From positions 9,052,001 through 9,116,000 of the forward strand of contig NZ_CP023699.1 in NCBI RefSeq assembly GCF_008704495.1: a DNA stretch of 64,000 nt, written 5' to 3'. Below are positions 44,710 to 54,536 of the stretch, piece by piece. This DNA comes from Streptomyces kanamyceticus (GTDB taxonomy: Bacteria > Actinomycetota > Actinomycetes > Streptomycetales > Streptomycetaceae). The notes below the pieces were generated by a model, which worked only from the letters and a program-made list of their open reading frames with translations, had not been told where the DNA came from and did no database searches. How positions within the stretch are numbered: the first letter of the stretch is position 1; each line of letters begins with the position of its first letter. The position numbers and the translations under genes are program-made.

Positions 44710-45692
44710 GACGCCTCCTGATCACCGCGGCGACCGCCACCGCGGCGGCCCTCGCCCTGACGTCCTGCGGCACCACCGAGCCCGCCGCCGACGACAACGC
44801 CAAGAAGAACGCCGACGCGATCACGCTCACCGACGGCACCGGCGCGAAGGTGACGCTGAAGAACGGCCCGGCCAAGAAGGTCGTCGGCACCGAGTGGAAC
44901 GCCGTCGAGAGCCTGATATCCCTGGGCGTCGCCCCGACCGGCGTCGCCGACGTCAAGGGCTACAAGACGTGGGACACCGCCGCCCCGCTGAAGAACGACG
45001 CCAAGGACGTCGGCACGCGCGGTGAGCCGAGCATGGACACCATCGCGTCCCTGAAGCCCGACCTCATCATCGCGACCACCGACCTGCCCGCGGCCGCCGT
45101 GAAGCAGCTGCGCGACATCGCCCCGGTCCTGAACCTGCGTCCCTCCGACGCCGCGGACCCCATCGGCCAGATGACGAAGAACCTCGACCTCCTGGCCGAG
45201 GCGACCGGCACCACCGAGCAGGCCACGAAGCTCAAGAAGGACTTCGAGGCGAAGCTCGCCGAGGGCAAGAAGAAGCTCGCCGACGCCGGTCGCGGCGGCG
45301 CCAAGTACGCCTTCGCCGACGGCTACGTCACCGGCAACCAGACCTCGATCCGGCCCTACACCGGCGGCTCGCTGATCGGCGCCGTCAACGAGAAGCTCGG
45401 GCTCGAGAACGACTGGTCGGTCAAGGGCGACAAGGCGTACGGCCTCGGCACCACCGACGTCGAGGGCCTCACCAAGCTCGACGAGGACGTCCACTTCGCC
45501 TACATCGGCAACGACGGCGACAAGGGCAGCAACCCGTTCGCCGGAGTCCTCAAGAAGGACAAGGTGTGGACGTCGCTGCCCTTCGTGAAGAAGGACAACG
45601 TGCACCGGCTGCCCGACGGCATCTGGATGTTCGGCGGCACCGCGTCGATGAACACGTACGTCGACTCCGTCGTAGAGGCGCTGAAGAAGTAA
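44706..45692 (+). CDS. Iron-siderophore ABC transporter substrate-binding lipoprotein
   Basis: A 328-aa lipoprotein with signal ending LALTSC (lipidated Cys21) and the Fe-siderophore binding fold: VVGTEWNAVESLISLGVAPTGVAD, TIASLKPDLIIATTD, YTGGSLIGAVNEKLGL and FVKKDNVHRLPDGIW. ATG 44706 overlaps the ATPase stop. It would capture a ferric hydroxamate-type siderophore at the cell surface; the exact siderophore is not evident. Confidence 0.9.
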
Positions 45693-45696
45693 CACC

Positions 45697-47769
45697 ATGG
45701 CCGTCACCGCAACCACCCCCGCCACCCGTCCGTCGACAGCCGCATCGCGTACGGGCGCGGCCGCGGTGACGGCCGCACTGCTCCTCCTCGTCGCCGCGCT
45801 CGCGGTCGTCGACATCACCCAGGGCACGGCCGCCGTCGGCCCCTCGGAGATATGGAAGGCGTTCACCGGCCGCGCCGACACGGCCGACGCCTCCGTCGTG
45901 GTCGCCTCCCGGCTGCCGCGGATGACCGCGGGGCTGCTCGTCGGCGCCGTGCTCGGCATCGCGGGCGCCGCCCTCCAGGCGGTCAGCCGCAACGTCCTCG
46001 CATCGCCCGACACCCTCGCCGTCAACGCGGGCTCCTACCTCGCGCTCGGCGTGGCCGCCGCCACCGGCATCTCGCTGCCGTTCCTCGCCTCCTCCGGCAT
46101 CGCCTTCGTCGGAGGCCTCGCCGCGGCGGCCGTCGTCCTCGGCCTGTCGGGGCTCGGCGCGGGCACGGTCCGCCTCGTCCTGGCGGGCAGCGCCCTGACC
46201 CTCGGCCTCCTCGCCGTCACCGAGGGCCTGCTCCTGCTGTTCCCGCAGGAGACCGAGGGCCTCTACAAGTGGAACCAGGGCAGCATCGCGCAGAACGGCT
46301 TCGACGGAGTCCTGCAGATGCTGCCGATCGCCGTCATCGGCCTCGCCGGTCTCATCCTGCTCGCCCGCAGGGTCGACGCGCTGGCCCTCGGCGACGACGC
46401 CGCGCACGGCGTCGGCGTGCCCGTGCGCTCCACCCGCGTCATCGCCGTCGTGCTCGCCGCGATGCTCTCCGCCGCCGCCGTCACCCTCGCCGGGCCCGTC
46501 GGCTTCGTCGGCCTGTGCGCGCCCGCCCTCGTACGCCCGCTCGCCCGCAGGTTCCGCGCCTTCACGCGCTCGCGTGCCCGGCTGCCGTTCGCGGGTCTGA
46601 CCGGCGCGGCCCTGGTGCTCGGCTCCGACGTGCTGCTGCGCGCCGTCGTCCCCTCGGACACGGCGGTCGCGGTGCCGACCGGCGTCGTCACCAGCCTGGT
46701 CGGCGCCCTCTTCCTCATCACCATGGCCGCGCGGGCCAAGGACACGGCGGGCGCCGCCCCCGCCGACCGGCTGCGCATCCGCAGCCGAGGCGTCTTCGTC
46801 GGCACGACCGTCGTCCTGGCGGCCGCCCTGATCGGCCTGGCGATCGCCGCCGTACTCATCGGCGACAGCAAGCTGCTCCTCGGCGACGTCGTCAACTGGG
46901 CGCAGGGCAGGGCGGGGCAGACCGTCTCCTTCGTCCTGGACACCCGGGTGCCGCGCGTCACCGCCGCCCTCCTCGCGGGAGCGGCCCTCGCCCTGGCAGG
47001 CACGCTCATCCAGGCCGTGACGCGCAACCCGCTCGCCGAACCAGGCGTCCTCGGCGTGACCAACGCCGCCGCGGCGGGCGCCGTCCTGCTCGTGACGACC
47101 GTGCCCACGGCCGGTTCGTGGACCGTCGCGGGGGGCGCGTTCGCCGGAGCCGCGATCGGCTCGGTCATCGTCTTCGGGCTCGCGGCACGGGGCGGCTTCC
47201 AGCAGAACAGGCTCGTCCTCGTCGGCTTCGGCCTCGCCACCGGATCGGCCGCGGTCATCAGCATGCTGATCATCCTCACCGACCCGTTCAACGCGACGAA
47301 GGCGCTCACCTGGCTCGCGGGCTCGACCTACGGGCGCACCCTGCCCGACGTGGTGCCCCTCGCGATCGTCCTGGCCGTGGGCGTGGCCGTCGCGTTCACC
47401 CGGCGCACCGAACTCGACCTGGTCTCCCTCGACGAGGACACCCCGCGACTGCTCGGCCTGAACCTGAGCCGCGGCCGCCTCGGCTTCCTCGTCCTCAGCG
47501 TCCTGCTGAGCGCCACCGCCGTGGCCGCCGCGGGCACGATCGGCTTCGTCGGCCTCGTCGCACCGCACGCGGCCCGCGCCCTGGTCGGCCGTCAGCACAC
47601 CCGGGTGGTCCCGGTCGCCGTCCTCCTCGGCGCGATCCTGGTGTGCGCCGCGGACCTGGTGGGCCGCACGGTGATCGCCCCGGCGCAGCTCGGCGCGGGC
47701 CTCATGACGGCCGTGATCGGCACGCCGTACTTCCTGTATCTGCTGGTGCGCAGCCGGGGTGGCCGATAG
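45697..47769 (+). CDS. Fused FecCD-type iron-siderophore permease
   Basis: A 690-aa membrane protein made of two FecCD-type halves, about 1-345 and 346-690. Each has the pattern RLPRMTAGLLVGAVLGIAGAALQ / RVPRVTAALLAGAALALAGTLIQ and GPVGFVGLCAP / GTIGFVGLVAP. Normally two separate permease subunits pair; here one chain supplies both. ATG 45697 is four bases after the lipoprotein stop. It completes the iron-box-controlled import operon. Confidence 0.92.
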   Translation: MAVTATTPATRPSTAASRTGAAAVTAALLLLVAALAVVDITQGTAAVGPSEIWKAFTGRADTADASVVVASRLPRMTAGLLVGAVLGIAGAALQAVSRNVLASPDTLAVNAGSYLALGVAAATGISLPFLASSGIAFVGGLAAAAVVLGLSGLGAGTVRLVLAGSALTLGLLAVTEGLLLLFPQETEGLYKWNQGSIAQNGFDGVLQMLPIAVIGLAGLILLARRVDALALGDDAAHGVGVPVRSTRVIAVVLAAMLSAAAVTLAGPVGFVGLCAPALVRPLARRFRAFTRSRARLPFAGLTGAALVLGSDVLLRAVVPSDTAVAVPTGVVTSLVGALFLITMAARAKDTAGAAPADRLRIRSRGVFVGTTVVLAAALIGLAIAAVLIGDSKLLLGDVVNWAQGRAGQTVSFVLDTRVPRVTAALLAGAALALAGTLIQAVTRNPLAEPGVLGVTNAAAAGAVLLVTTVPTAGSWTVAGGAFAGAAIGSVIVFGLAARGGFQQNRLVLVGFGLATGSAAVISMLIILTDPFNATKALTWLAGSTYGRTLPDVVPLAIVLAVGVAVAFTRRTELDLVSLDEDTPRLLGLNLSRGRLGFLVLSVLLSATAVAAAGTIGFVGLVAPHAARALVGRQHTRVVPVAVLLGAILVCAADLVGRTVIAPAQLGAGLMTAVIGTPYFLYLLVRSRGGR

Positions 47770-47790
47770 CCGACGGGCAGGCGAACGCCC

Positions 47791-49716
47791 TCACCGCAAC
47801 CGCGCCGCGCACAACCGCGCGTACGTCCCCTGTGCGGCGAGCAGTTGGGCGTGCGTGCCCTGTTCCACGACGCTGCCCCGGTCCAGGACCACGATCACAT
47901 CGGCGTCGCGCACCGTCGCGAGGCGGTGGGCGATGACGATGCTCGTGCGGCCCTGGCTCAGCCGCGCCATCGCCTGTTGCACCAGGGCCTCGGTGTGCGT
48001 GTCCACCGAGCTCGTCGCCTCGTCGAGTACGAGGAGCAGCGGGTCGGCGAGGAAGGCGCGGGCGATGGTGATGAGCTGCTGCTCACCGGCGCTGACCCCC
48101 GAACCGCCGTCGCCGAGCACGGTGTCGTAGCCGTCGGGCAGCGTGCGGATGAAGTGGTCGGCGCGTGCCGCCCGGGCCGCCTCCGCCACCTCGGCGCGGG
48201 TCGCGCCCTCCTTGCCGTACGCGATGTTGTCGGCGATGGCGCCCGCGAACAGCCACGCGTCCTGGGGCACCATGCCGATCATGCGCCGGAGTTCCTCGCG
48301 CGGCAGCTCGGCGATGTCCACGCCGTCGAGCACGATGCGGCCCTCGGTGACGTCGTAGAACCGCGGCAGCAGATTGACCAGGGTCGTCTTCCCCGCCCCC
48401 GTCGGACCGACGACGGCCACCTGCTGTCCCGGCTCGACCGTCAGGGACAGGTTCTCGATGAGCGGCTCCTTGGGCGTGTACCGGAAGGACACGTCCTCGA
48501 AGACCAGGCGTCCGGCGGGCGGTCGCGGCCCGTCGGCCCCGGTCGTCCTGGCGGCCGCCGGGACCCGGCGCACCTCCGGCGCGTCGAGGAGCGCGAAGAC
48601 GCGCTCCGCCGAGACCGCGCAGGACTGCGCCAGGTTGGCCACGCTCGCCGCGTTGGTCAGCGGGCCGCCGAACTGCCGCGAGTACTGCACGAACGCCTGG
48701 GCGTCACCGATCGACAGGGCGCCGGACGCGACCCGGATGCCGCCGGCCACGGCCACCAGGACGTACCCGAGGTTGCCCATGAAGGTGAGGGCGGGCTGGA
48801 TGGCGCCGCTCAGGAACTGCGCCCGGTATCCGGCCTGGAACAGCTCCTCGTTGTGCCGGGCGAGCTCCTCGGCGGAAGCCCGCTGCCGCCCGTGCAGCAG
48901 CACCAGGTCATGTGCCGTGTACTCCTCCTCGACCTGCGCCGTGAGCCGTCCCGTACGGCCCCACTGGCGTACGAAGTGCGGCTTGGCGCGCCGGGCGATC
49001 ACCGCGGTCACCGCGAAGGTGAGCGGCACCGTGACCAGCGCGACCAGGGCCAGCGGCGGCGAGATCCAGAACATCGTTCCGAGCACACAGACCACCAGGA
49101 GCAGCGAGTTGGTGAGCTGGCTGATGGTCTGCTGGAGCGTCTGCGCGATGTTGTCGATGTCGTTCGTCGCGCGGCTCAGGATCTCACCGCGGGGCTGGCG
49201 GTCGAAGTGGGAGAGCGGCAGCCGGGACAGCTTCTCCGCCACGTCCTGGCGCAGCGCGCGGACCGTGCGCTGGATGACGCGGGTCGTCAGCCGTCCTTGC
49301 GCGATCCAGCACAGACCGGAGAGGGCGTACACGGCGACGGCAAGGCTCAGCGTCGCCGTGAGAGCGCCCTGGTCGATGCCGTGCCCCGGCACGACGTCCA
49401 CCGTGCCCAGCATGTCGGCGAGCCCGTCGTCGCCCTGCTCGCGCAGCCGCCCGACGGCGTCCGCCCTGCTCGTCCCCTCCGGCAGCCGCCGCCCGACGAG
49501 ACCCGCCACGATCAGGTCGGTGGCGTGCGCGAGGACCTTCGGCCCGGCCACGTTGAGCGTGACGCTGGTCGTGCCGAGGACCAACATGCCGTAGAAAACG
49601 GCGCGTTGACGTCGTACGCGGCGCAGCAGACGGCGTGCCGCGCCCTGGAAGTCGTCCGCCCGTGCCGGTGCCTCCGGCCGCTGGGCGGAAGGCGCCGCCC
49701 GCTGTGCCCACCTCAT
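47791..49716 (-). CDS. ABC exporter (fused membrane and ATPase domains)
   Basis: A 641-aa half-transporter. The first 340 residues form the six-helix membrane domain; the ATPase has GPTGAGKTT, the signature SGVSAGEQQ, Walker B LLVLDEATSSVD and AHRLATVRDAD. Start ATG 49716 (MRWAQRAAPS) overlaps the end of the preceding gene by four bases. It should work as a heterodimer with the half-transporter encoded at 49713-51446, but that partner is frameshifted here, so the pair may be inactive. Typical substrates are drugs or peptides. Confidence 0.9.
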   Translation of the reverse strand: MRWAQRAAPSAQRPEAPARADDFQGAARRLLRRVRRQRAVFYGMLVLGTTSVTLNVAGPKVLAHATDLIVAGLVGRRLPEGTSRADAVGRLREQGDDGLADMLGTVDVVPGHGIDQGALTATLSLAVAVYALSGLCWIAQGRLTTRVIQRTVRALRQDVAEKLSRLPLSHFDRQPRGEILSRATNDIDNIAQTLQQTISQLTNSLLLVVCVLGTMFWISPPLALVALVTVPLTFAVTAVIARRAKPHFVRQWGRTGRLTAQVEEEYTAHDLVLLHGRQRASAEELARHNEELFQAGYRAQFLSGAIQPALTFMGNLGYVLVAVAGGIRVASGALSIGDAQAFVQYSRQFGGPLTNAASVANLAQSCAVSAERVFALLDAPEVRRVPAAARTTGADGPRPPAGRLVFEDVSFRYTPKEPLIENLSLTVEPGQQVAVVGPTGAGKTTLVNLLPRFYDVTEGRIVLDGVDIAELPREELRRMIGMVPQDAWLFAGAIADNIAYGKEGATRAEVAEAARAARADHFIRTLPDGYDTVLGDGGSGVSAGEQQLITIARAFLADPLLLVLDEATSSVDTHTEALVQQAMARLSQGRTSIVIAHRLATVRDADVIVVLDRGSVVEQGTHAQLLAAQGTYARLCAARLR

Positions 49717-51446
49717 GCGATGACCCCGCTCGGCGACTGGGAGCGCACGATCGCCCGGTACGTCGGGCTGCTCTCGCACAGCTCCTCGTGGGAGCCGGTG
49801 CCGACGACCCGGCCGTCGTCGAGGACGACGATGCGGTCCGCGTCGCGGACGCTGCTCACGCGCTGCGCCACCATGACGACGGTGGCGTCGGCCGTCTCCT
49901 CGGCGAGCGCCGCACGCGGCGCGGCCTCGGTGCGCTGGTCGAGCGCGGAGAACGCGTCGTCGAAGAGGTACACGTCGGGACCGGCCACCAGCGTCCGCGC
50001 GATCGCGAGCCGCTGGCGCTGGCCGCCGGAGACGTTGCCGCCGCCCTGGGTGATCGGCGCCTGTAACCGATCCGGCATCCGCGCCACGAAGTCACGGGCC
50101 TGCGCCACCTCCAGGGCCCGCCACAGCTCGTCGTCGGACGCGTCGGGCCTGCCGTACCGGAGGTTGGAAGCGACCGTCCCGGAGAAGAGGTACGCCTTCT
50201 GCGGGACCATGCCCACGGTGCGGGTGAGGACCGCCGGATCCAGCCGGCGCACGTCCTGGCCGCCGACGCACCGTCCCCGCCGTGACGTCGAAGAGGCGCG
50301 GCACCAGGCCGAGCAGGGTGGTCTTGCCGCTGCCCGTCGGGCCGATGACCGCGGTGAGCGCGCCCGGCTCCGCCGTCATGACGAGGCCGCTGAGCACCGG
50401 CGCCTCCGCGCCCGGATGGCTGAGCTCCACCCCGCGCCACTCCACCCGGCAGGGCCGCGAAGGGCGGGCCGCCGCACCGACCGGCGGCCCGATCTCCGGT
50501 TCCGTGCCCAGGACCTGGGTGATGCGCTCCGCACTCACCTCGCCGCGCGGCAGCACCATGAACAGACCGGCCACGGTCAGCACGGAGGTGAGGATCAGCG
50601 TGAGATACGTGATGAGCGCGGTCAGCGCCCCGATCCGCATGCTGCCGTCCTCGATCCAGGGGGGGCGCTCAGCCACACCACCGCGACGCCGAACAGATTG
50701 ACCGTCGTCGCGCCCAGCGGAAGGAGCAGCGTGGTCATCCGGCCCACCCGCGTCGAGATGTCGGTGAGCGTGTCGTTGGACCGGGCGAAGCGCCGCTGCT
50801 CGTAGGCGTCCCGCACGAAGGCCCGCACGACGCGCACGCCGGTGATCTGCTCGCGGAGCGTGCGCGAGACGTCGTCGACGAGTTCCTGGAGGGACCGCAC
50901 CAGAGGGCGCAGTCGCCGCAGGATCAGCGCGGCCTGCACCACCAGGACGGGGACAAGGAGCAGCAGGACCGAAGAGAGCGGCACGTCCTGGCCGACGGCC
51001 ATGATGACGCCGCCCGCGCACATCAGCGGGGCGGCGACCAGCAGGGTGAGGACGGTGAGGAGGAACATCTGGACGTTGTGTACGTCGTTGGTGGTCCGGT
51101 TGACCAGCGACGGAGTGCCGAACCCGGCCACCTGGCGCACGGAGAGGCGCTGCACGTGGGCGAAGACGTCCTCCCGCAGATCACGCCCCACGGCCAGCGC
51201 CGTGCGCGCGCCGAAGTGCAGGGCGCCGAGCGCGCACAGGACCTGGACCAGCGTGACGGCCAGCATCTGACCGCCGACCCGCATGATCACTCCGGTGTCA
51301 CCGCGCACCACGCCCTCGTCGATGATCACGGCGTTGAGGGCGGGCAGCCACAACAGGGCGGCGGTCTGGGCGACGTGGAGCAGGACGGTCAGCAACACCG
51401 CCGAGCGGTAGGGCGCGAGGCGGTGTAACGCGAGTCTGATCAGCAC
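49713..51446 (-). pseudogene. Broken ABC exporter half-transporter (two frameshifts)
   Basis: The N-terminal membrane domain reads well from ATG 51446 (MLIRLALHRLAPYR) to about 50665, then shifts frame at a run of seven G (50659-50665 on the plus strand). The middle (MRIGALTALITYLTLI to GPTGSGKTTLLGLVPRLFDVTAG) is in a second frame to about 50272. The rest (RRLDPAVLTRTVGMVPQKAYLF, VSGGQRQRLAI, VYLFDDAFSALD) is in a third frame ending at 49713. Joining the frames gives a complete half-transporter of about 580 aa. The first break is in a homopolymer; the second looks like loss of two bases in a GCGCG stretch. Either real decay or sequencing error. Confidence 0.85.
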
Positions 51447-51496
51447 GGAGCGAACCTACTTCGCCGCTCGCCCCGAGGTCACGGGCTGACGGTCGG

Positions 51497-52996
51497 CTAC
51501 TGGTCCGCCACCCAGCTCCCGTGGAAGCCGAGCGGCACCCGCCCCGGCAGGTGGACGCGGGCCAGCGGGCGTCCCTTGAAGTCCTGCGCGGAGAGGATCA
51601 CCAGGTCGCTCGCGCCGCGGTCGGGGTCGTGCACGTAGGAGAGGATGTAGCCGTCGTCCTCGTCCCGTGCGCCGCGGCGCGGCACGAACACCGGCTCGCT
51701 GGCCCCCGCGCCGGTGGGGAAGCGGTGCACCTGCTTGCTGTCGCGCAACATGTCGTGCTTGACCAGGCAGTTGGTGAACTTGTGGTCCGGCGGCACCCCG
51801 TCCACCGTCTCGTAGGCGCGCCACATCTCCGCCGCGTTCGCCGTGTACGCGAAGCGGTGCCTGCGCGAGACGAGCGACTCGTTGACGCGGGGGAACTCCT
51901 GCGCCATGTCGTCGATGCGGGTGGTGCGCACCCGGCCCGCGCGCAGGTCGATCGTCCAGCGGTTCAGCGTCGGCCTGCCCGTCGAGGAAGGGCCGCCGTT
52001 GCCGCGTCCCGCCGCGTAGAACGGCGCGGGCATGGAGATGTGCTCAAGGACCACCTCATCACCCTGGTCGTAGGCGTTGAGCGTGTGAGAGAAATACACC
52101 GGATCGATCTCGAACCACCGGGTGGTGCCACCGGCGCGCGGCATGACCCCGAGGCGCATCGGGTGTTTCGTGTTCCAGACGTACGGCACGATCGCCCCCG
52201 CCTCGGCGGCCGCCGGGTCGAACGTGATGGGGACGTCCACGACCACCACGTACTTCTGGGTGAGGGCGAAGTCGTGCATCATCGGCGCGTCCGCCACCGG
52301 GATGCTGCTGGTGCGGGCCACCCGCCCGGTCCGGTCGATCATGATGTGCCGCACGTGGTCCCAGGTCGGGTAGTACGCCACCGCGTGCAGCTCGTCCGCC
52401 GCCGCGTCGTACTTGGTGTGCGCGGTGAACGCGCCCTCCAGCGTGCCCCGGAAGTCGTACGGGCGCACCGTGCCGAGCTCGCCGTCCAGCTCGTACGGCA
52501 GCGGACCGCTCTCCTGGAGCGCCAGGATCCGCCCCTTGTACGGGATCACGTGCGTGTTGCACGGGAAGTCGTCCGGCGGAACCGGGCCCGGGTACGGCTC
52601 GCCCAGCTTCTTCGCCACCTGCGAGGAGCGCACCCACCGGTTGCGGTACCACTCGGCGCGTCCGTCGCGCAGCCGCACCCCGTGCACCATGCCGTCGCCC
52701 AGCATCCAGTGGTGCGCCCGCGGGTCCTCCAGGCCGAGCGGGTTCGGTCCCGTGCGCAGGTAGCGGCCGTCCAGGTCGCGCGGCACGCGGCCGGTCACCC
52801 GCAGGTCGAACGCGGTCCGCTCCTCGGTGACCGGCGCGAACGCCCCCTCCAGGAACGGTGTCGACGTCGCGCCGCCGCCCGCCGCGGCCCGCGCGGTGGC
52901 GGCGCCGGGCCCGAGCCCGAAGCCGCCACCGACCACGCTGCCCGCGGCGGCGACCGCCGCCCCCTGAAGGATCCTGCGTCGCGTATGGCTGCTCAT
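51497..52996 (-). CDS. Tat-exported carotenoid oxygenase (carotenoid cleavage dioxygenase family)
   Basis: A 499-aa protein. The start MSSHTRRRILQGAAVAAAG is a twin-arginine signal with alanine-rich cut region near residue 38. The seven-bladed oxygenase domain has all four iron histidines: His193 (AHTKYD), His241 (MMHDFALT), His304 (SHTLNAYD) and His492 (GFHGSWV), plus RTGPNPLG and WMLGDGMVHG. It would cleave a polyene or stilbene-like double bond with O2. Export through Tat is less common in this family and suggests an extracytoplasmic substrate. ATG 52996 is chosen over 53089 because of the signal. Confidence 0.9.
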   Translation of the reverse strand: MSSHTRRRILQGAAVAAAGSVVGGGFGLGPGAATARAAAGGGATSTPFLEGAFAPVTEERTAFDLRVTGRVPRDLDGRYLRTGPNPLGLEDPRAHHWMLGDGMVHGVRLRDGRAEWYRNRWVRSSQVAKKLGEPYPGPVPPDDFPCNTHVIPYKGRILALQESGPLPYELDGELGTVRPYDFRGTLEGAFTAHTKYDAAADELHAVAYYPTWDHVRHIMIDRTGRVARTSSIPVADAPMMHDFALTQKYVVVVDVPITFDPAAAEAGAIVPYVWNTKHPMRLGVMPRAGGTTRWFEIDPVYFSHTLNAYDQGDEVVLEHISMPAPFYAAGRGNGGPSSTGRPTLNRWTIDLRAGRVRTTRIDDMAQEFPRVNESLVSRRHRFAYTANAAEMWRAYETVDGVPPDHKFTNCLVKHDMLRDSKQVHRFPTGAGASEPVFVPRRGARDEDDGYILSYVHDPDRGASDLVILSAQDFKGRPLARVHLPGRVPLGFHGSWVADQ

Positions 52997-53162
52997 CGCG
53001 TCTCCCGTTCGCCGTCGGTGTCCGGCGCGGGAGCGCCGGAGTGTTCGCTGGTGACAGGAGAAAGCCTGCTCCGACGCACGGCGCGACACAGGAGGTCTGG
53101 AACCCGGACGGGGGGTGTCACTGACGCCACCCCCGGCCGGGATCGGCGAGGATCGATGAGGC

Positions 53163-53191
53163 TTGAGACAACTTGAGACAACTTGGACAAT
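53163..53191 (+). promoter_or_regulatory. Predicted promoter for the DHFR-like gene
   Basis: TTGAGA (53163-53168) and GACAAT (53186-53191) are 17 nt apart. TTGAGACAAC is directly repeated within this element. Downstream (about 53213-53243) the octamer CCGGAGAA is repeated four times, the last copy merging into the ribosome-binding region. Confidence 0.5.
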
Positions 53192-53250
53192 GCGGGGACA
53201 GTCCCGCTGGGCCGGAGAACCGGAGAACCGGAGAACCGGAGAGGTGCGCG

Positions 53251-53865
53251 ATGAAGCTGGTGGTGCAGGAATTCCTGTCCCTCGACGGTGTCTCCCAGGG
53301 GCCGGGATCCCCGGACGAGGACGTCAGCGACGGATTCGAGCGGGGCGGCTGGTTCGTGCCGCATCTGGACGAGGAGTTCGAGCGGCTCGCCGGTTCCTGG
53401 CTCGGCGAGGCCGACGCGCTGCTCTTCGGCCGCCGTACGTATGAGAACTTCGCGCGGGACTGGCCGAAGATGACCGAGCACCCCTTCGCGGGCACCATGA
53501 ACGGGCTGCCGAAGTACGTGGCCTCGCACACCCTGACCCATGCCGCCTGGGACCCGACCACGATCCTGTCCGGCGACGTCCCCGCCCAGGTCGCCGAGGT
53601 GAAGCGGCGGCCCGGGCGGGAGCTGCAGATCCACGGCAGCGCCCGGCTCGCCCAGTCGCTGCTGGCCGCGGGGCTCGTCGACACGCTGCGGCTGGTGATC
53701 GCCCCGGTCGTGGTGGGCCGGGGCCGACGGCTCTTCCCGGACGGCGGAGCGCCCGCCGGGTTGCGGCTCGTCGGCCATCGGACGACACCGGGTGGCCTGT
53801 CGGTGCACACCTTCGAGTCGACCGGGGCGCCGCGGTTCGGGACGTACGGCGGCGCCGACGCGTAG
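53251..53865 (+). CDS. Dihydrofolate-reductase-fold family protein (RibD C-terminal type)
   Basis: A 204-aa member of the RibD/DHFR-like family that uses NADPH. Landmarks are MKLVVQEFLSLDGVSQ, LLFGRRTYENFARDWP, LQIHGSARLAQSLL and LRLVIAPVVVGRGRRLF. It is not the essential FolA. ATG 53251 follows GGAGAGG. The substrate is unknown; such proteins are often stress- or antibiotic-linked. Its stop is one base from the stop of the convergent VOC gene. Confidence 0.88.
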   Translation: MKLVVQEFLSLDGVSQGPGSPDEDVSDGFERGGWFVPHLDEEFERLAGSWLGEADALLFGRRTYENFARDWPKMTEHPFAGTMNGLPKYVASHTLTHAAWDPTTILSGDVPAQVAEVKRRPGRELQIHGSARLAQSLLAAGLVDTLRLVIAPVVVGRGRRLFPDGGAPAGLRLVGHRTTPGGLSVHTFESTGAPRFGTYGGADA

Positions 53866-53866
53866 G

Positions 53867-54298
53867 TCAGGCGGCGAAGACCTGGGAGTCGTCGGTGAAG
53901 GCCTTGAACTCGAGCGCGTTGCCCGCAGGGTCGAGGAGGAACATCGTCCGCTGCTCGCCGGTCTGCCCCGCGAAGCGGACGTAGGGCTCGATGACGAACT
54001 CGGTGCCCGCCGCGCGCAGCCGCCCGGCGAGTTCGTCGAAGACGGGGACGGTCAGGATCAGTCCGAAGTGCGGCACGGGGACGTCGTGTCCGTCGACCGG
54101 ATTGTGGAGGCGCCGCGCCCGCTCGGGTGCGAGGTGCGTGACGAACTGGTGGCCGTGCAGGTTCCAGTCGATCCAGGTGTCCGCGCTGCGGCCCTGCTCC
54201 AGACCGAGTACGCCGCCGTAGAAGCGGCGCGCCGCCACCAGGTCGTCGACCGGCACCGCCAGGTGGAACCGGGGTATCGGAGAGTCGAGAACGCTCAT
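53867..54298 (-). CDS. VOC-family protein
   Basis: A 143-aa vicinal-oxygen-chelate protein: [20 protein letters not shown] at the N-terminus and [16 protein letters not shown] at the end, with HFGLILTVP in between. Start ATG 54298 has AGGAAGG upstream; the longer version to 54394 runs into the methyltransferase remnant. It is alone on its strand and convergent with the DHFR-like gene. Function within the superfamily is not determinable. Confidence 0.85.
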   Translation of the reverse strand: MSVLDSPIPRFHLAVPVDDLVAARRFYGGVLGLEQGRSADTWIDWNLHGHQFVTHLAPERARRLHNPVDGHDVPVPHFGLILTVPVFDELAGRLRAAGTEFVIEPYVRFAGQTGEQRTMFLLDPAGNALEFKAFTDDSQVFAA

Positions 54299-54323
54299 GA
54301 CACTGCCTTCCTGTCGGTCCTGC

Positions 54324-54485
54324 CTACCGTTTGCGCCCGACCCCGCCGAACATCGCCACCTCGTCCGGCACTTCGTCCACGGAACCTTGCGCACGCCAGC
54401 GTGAGCAGGGGACCACGCCGGGCTCCAGGACGTCCAGACCGTCGAAGAAGCGGGCGACCTGCGCGGGCGTGCGCCGCTGCCTGAT
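54324..54485 (-). pseudogene. 3' remnant of a DUF574/SAV2177-type SAM-dependent methyltransferase
   Basis: The only readable part is about 53 residues, with [29 protein letters not shown] and a final MFGGVGRKR before TAG at 54324. This is the characteristic C-terminus of the large Streptomyces DUF574 (SAV2177-like) methyltransferase family. The SAM-binding body is absent: upstream sequence is the terminator of the terpene operon. No start codon or ribosome-binding site fits, so it is a truncated leftover. Confidence 0.7.
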
Positions 54486-54519
54486 GGGGGTGCCCGTTAC
54501 CTGCGAACGGGCCACCCCC
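54486..54519 (-). terminator. Terminator of the 2-methylisoborneol operon
   Basis: GGGGGTGCCCGTT (54486-54498) pairs with AACGGGCCACCCCC (54506-54519), leaving one bulged base and a 7-nt loop, 17 nt beyond the methyltransferase stop. It marks the junction where the remnant methyltransferase begins. Confidence 0.6.
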
Positions 54520-54536
54520 GGCAGCGCGACCGGACG

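Noticed and set aside
45550..47598. A 682-codon minus-strand frame opposite the siderophore permease
   Set aside because: Its product is low-complexity Glu/Asp/Gly/Arg sequence and it is the mirror of a clear FecCD permease.
49713..51446. Programmed ribosomal frameshifting in the ABC exporter gene
   Set aside because: Two separate shifts would be needed, one without any slippery site, and the intact partner shows the normal single-frame layout. Decay or sequence error is simpler.
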